Origin: Pseudodesulfovibrio sp. zrk46
Lineage (GTDB): Bacteria; Desulfobacterota; Desulfovibrionia; Desulfovibrionales; Desulfovibrionaceae
Length of the DNA: 64,000 nucleotides
Direction: 5' to 3'
Assembly: GCF_012516435.1 (NCBI RefSeq)
Contig: NZ_CP051216.1
Span: 2,498,001-2,562,000 of the forward strand
In this document: positions 25,304 through 34,536 of the stretch, piece by piece
Numbering within the stretch: position 1 is the first letter of the stretch
Layout: the number at the start of each line of letters is the position of its first letter
The notes under the pieces: model-generated
Seen by the model: only the letters and a program-made list of their open reading frames with translations
The model's database searches: none
Told to the model about the DNA's origin: nothing
Position numbers and translations under genes: made by a program

Positions 25304-26224
25304 CTACTCAGTCGCTTCCCCATCACTCTTCTTGTTCGCGTCTTCCAGCAGGTGGAGGATACCCAGTCCTGCTTCGGCAGGATTGACATGAACACCAACG
25401 CCAACATGGGTGGAAGAATGGGACTCGGAGTAGGTGCCGGTCTTCTGGTCAAAGCTGGAAGAGTCATGATGCGAGGTCTCGAAGTTCTTCTCAGTGCCAA
25501 CGGTCGGAGCGGCTGCGGCCCCGGCTTCCAGCAGGCCCTCAAGAGCCTTCTCGGGATTCTCTTCAGCGGAGCGCTGCATGGTGGCGGGCTGGGTGGTGTG
25601 GACCACGGCCTTCCGGTCTTCCGGGGCAAGCTGGTCGCTGGAAATCACGATGGGCTGTTGATCTGCCGGAGCCTGTGCTTCCTGCTGCTTCAGCTTCTGC
25701 TGGTCGGCGGCATCAAGCTGGTCGCTGGAGATGACGATGGGAGCATCGCCTTGCTGAGCAGTTTGAATCGGTTTGGGCGCAACGGCCACTGGTCGTGCAG
25801 TCTGGCCGGCGGGGACCATATCCACAACCACGGAGGCAGGAGTGAGCACGTATGCGCTGCCGTCGCTTTCGGCGGCCTGTGTGCTGAGCAGGGCGTTGGA
25901 AAACGCACCTTCATCGGTGGCGCCCATGTCTTTCACGGAGACCGCGGACTGCACTGCGTCGCGGGCAACTGCGCCGGTATCGTATTGGCGGGAAATCTGA
26001 ACGTCGGCCTGTCGGTAGCCGTCCTTCTTGAAGGTCAGAATGTGTGGCTGCGTCTTTTCAAGTTCTACGTTGCAGGGCGAGATGCAGGTCTCGGTGCCAT
26101 CTGCGTAGACTACGGCGCCAGTGGGATTGGTGGACACGGGGATGGTCTGCGTGGCTGCCTTGCATGCCGCCAAAGAAGAAGCAAGGAGCAAAGCTGCGGC
26201 GCAGGACAGAATTTCTTTTTTCAT
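25304..26224 (-). CDS. PEGA-domain lipoprotein B with duplicated linker
   Basis: 306 residues: lipoprotein signal with Cys near 21 (ASSLAAC), PEGA domain to about 80, then a long linker holding two copies of PIVISSDQL (about 165 and 190), and a His/Ser-rich C-terminus. Probably outer-membrane or periplasm anchored. It is larger than paralogue A and shares the VSTNPTGAVVYADGT block. CGGAGG lies before the ATG. Confidence 0.85.
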   Translation of the reverse strand: MKKEILSCAAALLLASSLAACKAATQTIPVSTNPTGAVVYADGTETCISPCNVELEKTQPHILTFKKDGYRQADVQISRQYDTGAVARDAVQSAVSVKDMGATDEGAFSNALLSTQAAESDGSAYVLTPASVVVDMVPAGQTARPVAVAPKPIQTAQQGDAPIVISSDQLDAADQQKLKQQEAQAPADQQPIVISSDQLAPEDRKAVVHTTQPATMQRSAEENPEKALEGLLEAGAAAAPTVGTEKNFETSHHDSSSFDQKTGTYSESHSSTHVGVGVHVNPAEAGLGILHLLEDANKKSDGEATE

Positions 26225-26348
26225 TAATCAAGCCTCCGAAGGTATTTGCATCTCTATATACTAAGTGGCGGTCGTAAAACAACCGTCAAGGCGTTACCGT
26301 TTTAGGCTTGACGGGCATGGGGTCTTGAGCTAGAAATCGAACATCCCG

Positions 26349-26370
26349 TATATCAAGATATCCTGATATA
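26349..26370. promoter_or_regulatory. SahR-type operator upstream of sahR-ahcY
   Basis: Palindrome with perfect 7-bp arms TATATCA / TGATATA around AGATATCC, itself containing GATATC. It lies 12 bp before the sahR start codon. Position and sequence fit autoregulation by the ArsR-family protein. Confidence 0.8.
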
Positions 26371-26381
26371 GGTCAAAACTC

Positions 26382-27296
26382 ATGGAAATAATCAAATATT
26401 GCAAGGCGCTTGCCGACGAAACCAGAGCCAGGCTCGTCAATGTTCTGCTCGAATATGAGTTGAATGTAGGCGAGATTGTTCAGGTTATGGAGATGGGGCA
26501 GTCCCGCATCTCCCGTCATCTCAAGATTTTGTCCGACTCCGGGCTGGTGGATGTCCGCCGCGAGGGGTTGTGGGCTTTTTATCGCGCCAGCGATGAAGGA
26601 CCGGGCCGTGATTTCCTGAACGGTGTCGCCTCCCTGCTTGAGGACGAGAGTGAGCTAAAGCGCGATCGCAATCGTGCCGAAAAGGTCATTCGTGAGCGTA
26701 CCGCCGCCACCCGCCAGTTCTTCGATGAGATTGCTTCTGATTGGGACCGCATGACCTCCGAGGTGCTGGGCAAGTTGAATCTCGGTAAAGAGATCGGCAA
26801 GCTGTTGCCCGCCGAATGTGACTGTGCTGCCGACATCGGCTGTGGTACCGGCGACATGCTGGAACTGCTGTCCAAGATATCCAGCTCTGTCATCGGTGTG
26901 GATAACTCGCCCAAGATGCTGGAGCTGGCTGAAGAGCGTTTTTCTGATGATGCCCGCATGTCGCTGCGTATCGGTGACCTGACTCATCTGCCGCTGCGCG
27001 ACTGGGAGGCTGATTGTGCCGTTACCTCGCTGGTGCTGCACCACTTGGCCAGCCCGCTGGACGCCCTAAAGGAAGTGGGACGTGTGCTTAAAGTTGGCGG
27101 TCGCTTTATTATCGCCGAGTTTGATCTGCATCAGAACGAGTTGATGCGCAGCGAGTATGGTGACCGTCGTCTCGGTATCCCGCAGGAGAAGATGCGAGGT
27201 TGGTTGGAGCAGGCGCGCTTCGATGTGAAGTCCGTCACTGAATTTTCCGTCAATATGGGCCTTGTCGTCGTTTTGTACGAGGCCGAAAAGAAATAG
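26382..27296 (+). CDS. sahR: ArsR-family regulator fused to SAM-dependent methyltransferase domain (SahR-type)
   Basis: 304 residues. Residues 1-80 form an ArsR winged helix (LADETRARLVNVLL, then MGQSRISRHLKIL). From about 110 there is a class-I methyltransferase fold with motif I ADIGCGTGDMLEL near 150 and VLHHLASPLDAL later. SahR regulators of Desulfovibrio have this fusion and respond to S-adenosylhomocysteine, repressing SAM-cycle genes. It is directly followed by ahcY, and the palindrome at 26349 is its likely site. Whether the methyltransferase domain still catalyses or only binds SAH cannot be told. Confidence 0.88.
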   Translation: MEIIKYCKALADETRARLVNVLLEYELNVGEIVQVMEMGQSRISRHLKILSDSGLVDVRREGLWAFYRASDEGPGRDFLNGVASLLEDESELKRDRNRAEKVIRERTAATRQFFDEIASDWDRMTSEVLGKLNLGKEIGKLLPAECDCAADIGCGTGDMLELLSKISSSVIGVDNSPKMLELAEERFSDDARMSLRIGDLTHLPLRDWEADCAVTSLVLHHLASPLDALKEVGRVLKVGGRFIIAEFDLHQNELMRSEYGDRRLGIPQEKMRGWLEQARFDVKSVTEFSVNMGLVVVLYEAEKK

Positions 27297-27323
27297 ATAA
27301 TAACCATTTATTTGGAGGAACCT

Positions 27324-28754
27324 ATGTCCAAGAACGTTATGCCCGTCGATCCGAAGTGCGAGAACAAGGTCGCCGACATGTCCCTGGCCGAGTGGGGCCA
27401 CATGGAGATGCAGCTGTCCGAGCGCGAAATGCCGGGCCTCATGTCCATCATCGAGAAGTACGGTGAAGAGAAACCCCTCAAGGGCCTCAAGGTCATGGGT
27501 TCCCTGCACATGACCATCCAGACCGCCATGCTGATCAAGTGCCTGTACGAACTGGGCGCTGACATCCGCTGGGCTTCCTGCAACATTTTCTCCACTCAGG
27601 ACCACGCTGCCGCTGCCATCGCCGACTCCGGTATGGCCAAGGTCTTCGCCTGGAAGGGTGAGACCCTGGAAGAATACTGGTGGTGCACCGAGCAGGCTCT
27701 GACCTGGCCTGACGGCTCCGGTCCGGACCTGATCGTTGATGACGGTGGCGACGCCACCCTGCTGATCCACCAGGGCGTGAAGTGCGAAGCTGACACTTCT
27801 CTGCTCGGCAAGGAACACGACGTTCTGGAATTCCAGATCATCATGGATCGCCTCGAGGCTTCCGTTGCCGCCAACCCCACCAAGTGGACCGAAATCTCCA
27901 AGAAGATTCGCGGCGTGTCCGAAGAGACCACCACTGGTGTGCACCGCCTGTACGAAATGCAGCGCGCTGGCGAACTGCTGTTCCCCGCTATCAACGTCAA
28001 TGACTCCGTCACCAAGTCCAAGTTCGACAACCTGTACGGCTGCCGCGAGTCCCTGGCTGACGGCATCAAGCGCGCCACCGACGTCATGGTCGCTGGTAAG
28101 GTCGTTGTCGTTGTCGGTTACGGCGATGTTGGTAAGGGCTGCGCCCAGTCCATGCGCGGCTTCGGTGCTCGCGTGATCGTCACCGAAATCGATCCCATCT
28201 GCGCACTGCAGGCTGCCATGGAAGGTTACGAAGTCACCACCATGGATGACGCTGCTCCCCGCGGCGATATCTTCGTCACCTGCACCGGTAACTACCACGT
28301 TGTCACCGGCGCTCACATGGATGCCATGAAAGATGAGGCCATCCTCTGCAACATCGGTCACTTCGACTCCGAAATCGAGATGGCTCACCTCGAGAAAAAC
28401 GACAAGTGCATCAAGAAGGAAGTCAAGCCTCAGGTCGACAAGTGGACCCTGCCTTCCGGCAAGTCCCTCATCGTTCTGGCAGAAGGCCGTCTGGTCAACC
28501 TCGGTTGCGCCACCGGTCACCCCTCCTTCGTTATGTCCAACTCCTTCACCAACCAGGCTCTGGCTCAGATCGATCTCGCCAAGAACGACTACGATCCCAA
28601 GGTTATGATCCTGCCCAAGAAGCTGGACGAAGAAGTTGCCCGTCTCCACCTCGCACGCCTCGGCGTCAACCTGGAGAAGCTCACCAAAGAGCAGGCAGAC
28701 TACATCGGCGTGGACGTTGAAGGTCCCTTCAAGCCCGATCACTACCGCTACTAG
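27324..28754 (+). CDS. ahcY: Adenosylhomocysteinase
   Basis: 476 residues, within the family's usual 430-480. It hydrolyses S-adenosylhomocysteine to adenosine and homocysteine in the SAM cycle. Visible features: [15 protein letters not shown] substrate region, NAD-binding [14 protein letters not shown] near 260, and the C-terminal KPDHYRY. GGAGG is 7 bp before the ATG. It lies 27 bp behind sahR and is probably cotranscribed and controlled by it. Codon use is strongly biased to C-ending codons, indicating high expression. Confidence 0.98.
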   Translation: MSKNVMPVDPKCENKVADMSLAEWGHMEMQLSEREMPGLMSIIEKYGEEKPLKGLKVMGSLHMTIQTAMLIKCLYELGADIRWASCNIFSTQDHAAAAIADSGMAKVFAWKGETLEEYWWCTEQALTWPDGSGPDLIVDDGGDATLLIHQGVKCEADTSLLGKEHDVLEFQIIMDRLEASVAANPTKWTEISKKIRGVSEETTTGVHRLYEMQRAGELLFPAINVNDSVTKSKFDNLYGCRESLADGIKRATDVMVAGKVVVVVGYGDVGKGCAQSMRGFGARVIVTEIDPICALQAAMEGYEVTTMDDAAPRGDIFVTCTGNYHVVTGAHMDAMKDEAILCNIGHFDSEIEMAHLEKNDKCIKKEVKPQVDKWTLPSGKSLIVLAEGRLVNLGCATGHPSFVMSNSFTNQALAQIDLAKNDYDPKVMILPKKLDEEVARLHLARLGVNLEKLTKEQADYIGVDVEGPFKPDHYRY

Positions 28755-28767
28755 CGGCAGCCCGTAA

Positions 28768-28912
28768 GGCACCATCTGCTGCGTTAAGTGAATTGTAAGC
28801 GAGTCTTCGAGCTTTACAAGATCTTACGCCTCAGTGCGCTGCGGAAAATTCAAACTCTCGCGTGGGAAAGACCCCGCGTCGATCTCGAATTTCCCTTGCG
28901 CCTTGCACCCGG
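28768..28912. repeat. Dispersed intergenic repeat, copy 2
   Basis: Starts with CACCATCTGCTGCGTT and, after an inserted 55-bp segment, continues with CTGCGGAAAATTCAAACTCT, a GCGTGGGAAAGACCCCGCG hairpin and TTGCGCCTTGC. The same ordered blocks occur at 16819. Confidence 0.6.
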
Positions 28913-28943
28913 TACCTTCTGAGCAGCCTCTATAAATGAGAAT

Positions 28944-28976
28944 AAAAAAAGGGAGCCAAACGGCTCCCTTTTTTGT
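28944..28976 (+). terminator. Terminator after ahcY
   Basis: AAAAGGGAGCC / GGCTCCCTTTTTT stem-loop with T-run, 190 bp behind ahcY, after the repeat. Confidence 0.85.
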
Positions 28977-28988
28977 TATTTGAACGCC

Positions 28989-30062
28989 ATGCGAAATCAT
29001 GTTTTCAGACTGCCCCTATTTGTCGGACTATTGATGGTTGCCGTCATGAGTGTGCTGCCTGCACAGGCGGAAGAGATCAAAGGCCTCAAGGCGCAGGCTT
29101 CCAGTTGGAAACACTGGGGCGCGCCCGAACGGTTGACAGACAACGACATTACAACCGCTTGGGTCGGCGGTCGTACGGGTGTGGGGCCGGGAAAGATGCT
29201 TACCTTCACGTTGCCGCAAGTGAGTACTGTCAGCAGAATTCGCATTGCCAACGGCAATCAGGGAGCGAATCTTTTCAATGATTTTCGCTGTATTACCGCA
29301 GGTGTACTGGTCTTGCAGGACGAGGCTGTCTATTCCTTCAAGCTCAAGCCTGAGGTCGGGGAACAGGATATTGTATTCCCGCAAGTCTCGGTGGGCGCAT
29401 TCAGCATCATTATTACTGAAGTGTCTCCCTCGGTTGGCGTGAAACTTCCCGGTGACGGCAAGGTTGCGGTGTCTGAAGTCCGAGCCTTTGATGATGGCGG
29501 TGGTGCTGCTTCCAACGTGGCTGCTGCTAGCTTGTCGAGCATCGGGGCTGCCAAGGCTCCACCTGCACCGGTAAAGTCAGCTAATCCGAAAGACCCAAAG
29601 CAGAATCCCTACTTCTCGGCCATTAAGCCCGGAGCGACCTTTCTCCTCGCTTCGGTGCCGGCCAGCGACAATCTTGAACCGGGTAAGGTTCATGAGAAAC
29701 TGTGGCCCGCTTTCGTTGATCTGGTTCATGGCTATTTCAAGGGACTGGTCCGAATGGATGATGATTTCATCCCTCTCTTCGCTACCGATATTCAGCAGCG
29801 CGAAAAACGAGTGCTCGCTGAACTCAAAGATGAGATACGGTCGAAGAGATTGTACGAAGGGCTTCGTTCTGCAGAGGTGGATACGAGTGGTCTGAGTCTG
29901 AATCGTCCCATCGTACGTGGCGCTTCAGCCATCCTTCGTGTCCATGGCATATGTCGCTACACAGTGGATGGGAAGGCGTTTGATTTTCCTGTGGATATGA
30001 CCTTCTCTTTCATCGATGAGAACGGTTGGCATATCAACGGCGCCCAGTCCAAGCGGCGCTAA
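28989..30062 (+). CDS. Secreted discoidin-like (NADase-type glycan-binding) protein A
   Basis: 357 residues: signal peptide to about 28 (PAQA-E), a beta-sandwich galactose-binding/F5-8C-like domain at about 30-165 (RLTDNDITTAWVGG, then SRIRIANGNQGAN, then ISEVRAF-type end), a linker, and a C-terminal alpha-beta domain from about 205. It is paralogous to the protein at 30612; the shared block reads DxxTAWVGG. Likely periplasmic or surface exposed. ATG 28989 preferred over TTG 28980. Confidence 0.75.
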   Translation: MRNHVFRLPLFVGLLMVAVMSVLPAQAEEIKGLKAQASSWKHWGAPERLTDNDITTAWVGGRTGVGPGKMLTFTLPQVSTVSRIRIANGNQGANLFNDFRCITAGVLVLQDEAVYSFKLKPEVGEQDIVFPQVSVGAFSIIITEVSPSVGVKLPGDGKVAVSEVRAFDDGGGAASNVAAASLSSIGAAKAPPAPVKSANPKDPKQNPYFSAIKPGATFLLASVPASDNLEPGKVHEKLWPAFVDLVHGYFKGLVRMDDDFIPLFATDIQQREKRVLAELKDEIRSKRLYEGLRSAEVDTSGLSLNRPIVRGASAILRVHGICRYTVDGKAFDFPVDMTFSFIDENGWHINGAQSKRR

Positions 30063-30070
30063 GAGGGGCG

Positions 30071-30478
30071 TTACTCCACGCCTTTGTTTTTGAGGAATGC
30101 GCCGAGTTTTCTATCGGTGCCAAGGATATGGACCTTGAGCCAGTCTGCAAGAAAAGTGAGCAGGTCGATGGTGTCGGACATCTTCCAGTTTTCTCCAGCC
30201 TGTGCGAATTCTTGAGCACGATCCCGGAAAATCTTGTGCATGCCGGCGTGGGCTTCCTTGTCAGGATACGAGAGGGCTGCCATCAGCTCTTCTTCCTTAT
30301 GAAAGTGCATTTCTGCATAGGCCCGCATCTCTGCCACAAGCAGGGTTAATGATTCGGTCTTGCCTTCTACTTCAGATGCATCAAAGGCCTTGTTGAGCAT
30401 CTCTACGAGAACCTTGTGGTCATCGTCCAATTCTTTGACGTCAATGGCGTAGCTTTTATCCCATTCAAGCAGGGGCAT
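30071..30478 (-). CDS. Bacteriohemerythrin A
   Basis: 135 residues, the usual size. Di-iron ligand pattern: H in ELDDDHKVL, HFHKEEELM, HAGMHKIF and WLKVHILGTDRK. Carries or senses O2, a common need in sulfate reducers exposed to air. Starts at MPLLEWDKSY behind AAGGAAT. It lies convergent and divergent to the two discoidin-like genes. Confidence 0.95.
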   Translation of the reverse strand: MPLLEWDKSYAIDVKELDDDHKVLVEMLNKAFDASEVEGKTESLTLLVAEMRAYAEMHFHKEEELMAALSYPDKEAHAGMHKIFRDRAQEFAQAGENWKMSDTIDLLTFLADWLKVHILGTDRKLGAFLKNKGVE

Positions 30479-30611
30479 AACGGATTCCTTGCGTGTTTTC
30501 GTTGTGTTGCACGATAGGGGAAAAAATGTGCATAGCCAATGGTTTTGTCGGTCTGGGAAAGTCCATGTGTAAGGGGAGGCAGACTGAAACGACTTGTGAT
30601 AGGGTGCCTCC

Positions 30612-31559
30612 ATGCATATGAGACGGTTATTCTTTTTGTTCGCGTTCCTGCTCCTGATGGCAGTTCCAGCCCGTGCTCTTGATGTTGAGGTCAAGGTCTC
30701 CAGTTTCAAGTTTGACATCGGGTTGCCTTATGCGCCCGAGAACCTGCTGGATGGCGATGTCGCAACGGCGTGGGTCGGTGGTGGTGTCGGTGGTGGCTCA
30801 GGGCAATGGATCGAGCTTTCCTTTGCCATTCCTACCCGTGTTCAGCGTATCGGTATCTTCAACGGACATCAGGGCGAGGGGCAATATGAAAAACACCGCC
30901 GTATTCGTTCCGGTCGGATTGTCTATCCGGACGGTAAGGAAATCCGCTTCTGGCTTCGAGATGAGCCGGGAGAACAGGTGGTGGAATGTGGAGGTCGACC
31001 GGCCAAATCCCTGCGAATTGTGGTGGATGAGGTGTTTCCCAAAGGCGACCTGACTTCCAAGACCAAGCTCGCTGTCTCGGAACTCAAGCTCTATCTCTCC
31101 CTCATGGCCAACCCCGATGATGTAGCCTCCGGCAATGTGGACACAGAGCCAGAGCAGGCCATGCCTCCGGTGGATCCTGACGCGATAGTACCGGAAGAGA
31201 TTACGTCCCTGCTCAAGGAATTCTATGTGCGCCAGACCTCACTGGCGGATAACTATGCTGAACTCTTTGCTGAAGATGTGCGTGACCGGAATGACTTACG
31301 CTTTTTGCAGTTTCAAGAAATAATGCGACAACGTGGTACATATAAAATTTTGCGGACTGCAAAGGTTAACACAGAAGGTCTTGGTTTCGAATTAATTGAA
31401 CAAGATGGCAGCTATGCCAGGGTGAGGGTGTTTGGAGCCTATCGAGTCCAAGTGGGAAATGTTGACAGGTCTTTTGAAGATGACTCCACATACGTTGTCA
31501 GAAAAACCGATGACGGTTGGAAGATTGTAGAGCTGGAAGGCGAAGAAGATCTTTTCTAA
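30612..31559 (+). CDS. Secreted discoidin-like (NADase-type glycan-binding) protein B
   Basis: 315 residues, signal peptide to about 22 (PARA-L). Discoidin-like domain at about 25-165 (NLLDGDVATAWVGGG, RVQRIGIFNGHQ, KLAVSELKLYL), followed by a C-terminal domain (LKEFYVRQTSLADNYAELFA, then a beta-rich end like NTF2/SnoaL folds). Same architecture as protein A. Start could be 30612 or 30618. The last third is AT-richer. Confidence 0.75.
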   Translation: MHMRRLFFLFAFLLLMAVPARALDVEVKVSSFKFDIGLPYAPENLLDGDVATAWVGGGVGGGSGQWIELSFAIPTRVQRIGIFNGHQGEGQYEKHRRIRSGRIVYPDGKEIRFWLRDEPGEQVVECGGRPAKSLRIVVDEVFPKGDLTSKTKLAVSELKLYLSLMANPDDVASGNVDTEPEQAMPPVDPDAIVPEEITSLLKEFYVRQTSLADNYAELFAEDVRDRNDLRFLQFQEIMRQRGTYKILRTAKVNTEGLGFELIEQDGSYARVRVFGAYRVQVGNVDRSFEDDSTYVVRKTDDGWKIVELEGEEDLF

Positions 31560-31583
31560 TCAAATATCATGTAAATCAAGATA

Positions 31584-32825
31584 TTACACAATCCAAATAT
31601 CAATCAATTGGTCTGCGTAGATGCCCTCTGCGTCAGCCGGAATGGCGGCGAGTCCGTTGGCTTGGATCATGGTGCGAAGCAACCCTGACTTACCCAGAAC
31701 AGGGTGGGCCAGCGGCGGTTCTTCATCGCGTTCTTCCAGACGGATGCGGATGTAGTCCTCGCGTCCCGGCTTGGAGGCAACGTTGCGGGCCAGGATCGCC
31801 TTGCGCATGGGGCGACGGGAAGGATCAAATGCTCTTGGATCGCCCTGAAGATGGCGAAGCAGTGGCAGAATGAGCACATGCATGACCACCAGTGCAGAGG
31901 TCACCTGACCGGGCAGTCCCATGACAGGCTTGTCGCCCACGCGCCCGAGAATGGTGGGTTTGCCAGGGCTGAGGGCCACGCCATGAGCGAGCAGGGAAGA
32001 GTCCGGCATGGCCTCGACGGTCTGGACTGTGAGGTCTCGCACACCAATGGAACTGCCGCCGGACAGCAGCACTATGTCGTTTTCTTCTATGGCCTTGGAG
32101 AGGGCGGCCTTCAGTGATTCAAGATCATCCTTGATGATACCGTAGCGGGTAGGGATGGCGCTCGCCTGTTTTACAAGGGTGGCGATGGTCTGGGAGTTCA
32201 CGTCGCGCACCTGACCGGGGCGGGGTGTCTCGCCAACTTCAATAAGCTCATCACCTGTCGAAAGAATGCCCACGCGGGGGCGGCGGATTAATTTCAGTTC
32301 ATCAAAGCCCAAAGCAGCGCAAAGCCCCACTTCCTGCGGCCGGATAACGGTCCCGGCGGGGAGGGCTACTTTGCCTTCGCGGGCGTCTTCGCCTCGTTGC
32401 ATGACGTTTTCGCCCGGAGCCACGCTCTTGCGCATCTCAATGGTAGTGTCTCCCATTTCCTGCGTATGCTCGACCATGATAACCGCGTCTGCACCATCGG
32501 GCAGCAGCCCTCCGGTAGAGATGCGGGCACATTCACCGGGCGGCAGATCGATGTCGGGAATCTCTTCAATGGAGAGGGTGGACGTGCATTCCAGATAGCC
32601 GGGATTGGTCTCGGTGGAACCAAATACGTCACGGGCGTTCACGGCATAGCCGTCCATGCATGAGCGGTCTTGAAGCGGCCAGTCGTGTGCGGAGATGAGA
32701 TCGCTGGCCAGCACTCGGCCAGAGGCGCGGGACAGGCCAACCGTCTCGGCTGATAGTTGCGGGAAGGATTTGAGGAGCGCTTCAAACTCGGCGCGACTGA
32801 TGATGGTGAAAAATCCGTGGCTCAT
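31584..32825 (-). CDS. moeA: Molybdopterin molybdotransferase
   Basis: 413 residues, normal for MoeA. It inserts molybdate into adenylated molybdopterin. Motifs: DGYAVNARD near 37-45, IMVEHTQEMGD, GDELIEVGETPRPGQVRDVN near 190-210, LLSGGSSIGVRD and GLPGQVTSALVV. It is monocistronic here and upstream of Mo transport and storage genes encoded within 5 kb. Confidence 0.95.
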   Translation of the reverse strand: MSHGFFTIISRAEFEALLKSFPQLSAETVGLSRASGRVLASDLISAHDWPLQDRSCMDGYAVNARDVFGSTETNPGYLECTSTLSIEEIPDIDLPPGECARISTGGLLPDGADAVIMVEHTQEMGDTTIEMRKSVAPGENVMQRGEDAREGKVALPAGTVIRPQEVGLCAALGFDELKLIRRPRVGILSTGDELIEVGETPRPGQVRDVNSQTIATLVKQASAIPTRYGIIKDDLESLKAALSKAIEENDIVLLSGGSSIGVRDLTVQTVEAMPDSSLLAHGVALSPGKPTILGRVGDKPVMGLPGQVTSALVVMHVLILPLLRHLQGDPRAFDPSRRPMRKAILARNVASKPGREDYIRIRLEERDEEPPLAHPVLGKSGLLRTMIQANGLAAIPADAEGIYADQLIDIWIV

Positions 32826-32962
32826 GGCATGGTCTCTCTATTTTTTACGAACGCTATAGCGCGTGTTTTGAATCGGCAAGAATTGGACTATTGGGGCGGG
32901 TTTGACACCATGGGGCATCCCTGCGCCCGAGACCGTGCTTATGTAGCGATATGTAGATCAGG

Positions 32963-32992
32963 GGCAGGAGATGGCAAAGAGCATCTCCTGCT
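32963..32992. other. Intergenic hairpin between hemerythrin B and moeA
   Basis: GCAGGAGATG / CATCTCCTGC, 10-bp arms, no adjacent T-run. Possibly ends the argB-hemerythrin transcript. Confidence 0.5.
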
Positions 32993-33044
32993 GTGTATCA
33001 ATCATATCGAGGCCGGTTTCTAGAGAAGCATCAACGGTTACTGC

Positions 33045-33464
33045 TCATGAAGCGGTGTTTTCCAGTTTGTTGTGACTGTGAGCGTAGTTGCTGATTTCCG
33101 TGTCCATGCTCTGGATGTGCTTGACGATCCAGTTGTTCAGGAATGCCAGTGCGTCACTGGGATCCACTCCCTCGGTCAACAGCTTCTTCTTGAATATTTG
33201 CACGTCGTTCTTCAAGCGTTCATGCACAACCATGTGTGCTTCTCTCTGGGGATAGCCTATCTGTTTCATGAACGCTTCTTCGTCGTCGAAATGGTATGAA
33301 GTGTAGCCAAGAAGTTCGTCGAACAGCGTGTCCAGAACTTCGTTGCCCATGCCATTGATCATAGCGTTCAGAAGACTGTTGCACATGGCGATCAGCTTTT
33401 TGTGCTGTGCGTCGATAGTCGGCAGATCTACCAGCATGTCTTCGTTCCAGTTGATCTGGGTCAT
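33045..33464 (-). CDS. Bacteriohemerythrin B
   Basis: 139 residues. Ligand pattern: H in TIDAQHKKL, YHFDDEEAFM, HMVVHERLK, and WIVKHIQSMDTE. Its start lies 1 bp past the argB stop with AAGGAGG inside the end of argB, so it is translationally coupled to an arginine-biosynthesis gene, an odd pairing. Confidence 0.94.
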   Translation of the reverse strand: MTQINWNEDMLVDLPTIDAQHKKLIAMCNSLLNAMINGMGNEVLDTLFDELLGYTSYHFDDEEAFMKQIGYPQREAHMVVHERLKNDVQIFKKKLLTEGVDPSDALAFLNNWIVKHIQSMDTEISNYAHSHNKLENTAS

Positions 33465-33465
33465 G

Positions 33466-34386
33466 CTACTCCTCCTTTGCGAGAACTACCTCGGTGCCGA
33501 TACCCGACTTGGTGAAGAGTTCCAGCAAAATGCAGTTTTCCACTCGGCCGTCGATGATGGCGGCCTTTTCGACTTCAGACACCACGGATTCGATGCAGCA
33601 TTTGATCTTGGGGATCATGCCGCCTGTGATGACGCCGTTGTCGATGCAGCCGAATGCTTCCTTGTGGTCGAGGTGGGTGATGAGTTCGCCGTCCGCGTCC
33701 AGCAGGCCGGGAACGTCGGTGAGCAGGTAGAGGCGTTTGGCGTTGAGGGCGGAGGCCACGGCACCAGCCACGGAGTCTGCGTTGATATTGTATGTAACTC
33801 CATTGTCATCCACACCAACGGGTGCGATGACCGGGATGAAACCTTCTCCGGCCAGAGATTCAATCAGAGAGGTGTTGACGGTTTTGACTTCGCCGACCTT
33901 GCCCAGGTCGATGATCTCGGGCGGCGCATTCTTTTTTTCGATGGAAAGCTCTTTGGGCTCGGCCTTGATGAGCATGCCGTCCTTGCCTGACAGCCCGACA
34001 GCGTTGCCGCCGTTTAGGTTGATGAGGTTGACGATTTCCTTGTTTACCTTACCTACCAGCACCATCTCAACCACATCCATGGTGGCTTCGTCGGTGACAC
34101 GGTAGCCCTGACGGAAATGGGACTCGATATTGAGCGCCTTGAGCATCTTGCCGATCTGCGGGCCGCCGCCGTGAACGATGACCGGATTCAGACCGATATA
34201 CTTGAGGAGGATGACGTTGAGGGCGAAGGCGCGCTTCAGCTCTTCGTCGATCATGGCGTTGCCGCCGTATTTGATGACAATGGTCTTGCCGTAAAATTCG
34301 GTAATAAAAGGCAAAGTCTCGATGATGGACTTGGCCTGAAGCTGGAACCGCTTCATGTCCCGTTTGCTGATGGACTCTTTTCTCAT
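33466..34386 (-). CDS. argB: Acetylglutamate kinase
   Basis: 306 residues of the amino-acid-kinase family. Phosphorylates N-acetylglutamate in arginine synthesis. Motifs: [11 protein letters not shown] near 38-48, [11 protein letters not shown] near 69-79, and [12 protein letters not shown] near 255. An N-terminal extension (about 30 residues) matches the type of ArgB that is arginine-inhibited. GGAG is 10 bp before the ATG. Confidence 0.96.
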   Translation of the reverse strand: MRKESISKRDMKRFQLQAKSIIETLPFITEFYGKTIVIKYGGNAMIDEELKRAFALNVILLKYIGLNPVIVHGGGPQIGKMLKALNIESHFRQGYRVTDEATMDVVEMVLVGKVNKEIVNLINLNGGNAVGLSGKDGMLIKAEPKELSIEKKNAPPEIIDLGKVGEVKTVNTSLIESLAGEGFIPVIAPVGVDDNGVTYNINADSVAGAVASALNAKRLYLLTDVPGLLDADGELITHLDHKEAFGCIDNGVITGGMIPKIKCCIESVVSEVEKAAIIDGRVENCILLELFTKSGIGTEVVLAKEE

Positions 34387-34536
34387 GTGTAGGGCGCTCC
34401 TGAAAACTGGGCGTTTTGCGTGACTTTAGAACAATATTCTCCTCCAAAGGGGAGAGAGTGTCAATATTGGGTGTTGTCTCATCTATCATGAATCGGTAAC
34501 ATTCCCCGCAGTTTGTCAAATCAGCAGGGATGAAAT

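Noticed and set aside
27066..28775. 569-codon minus-strand ORF opposite ahcY
   Set aside because: Antisense to a clear ahcY gene; produced by its strong codon bias.
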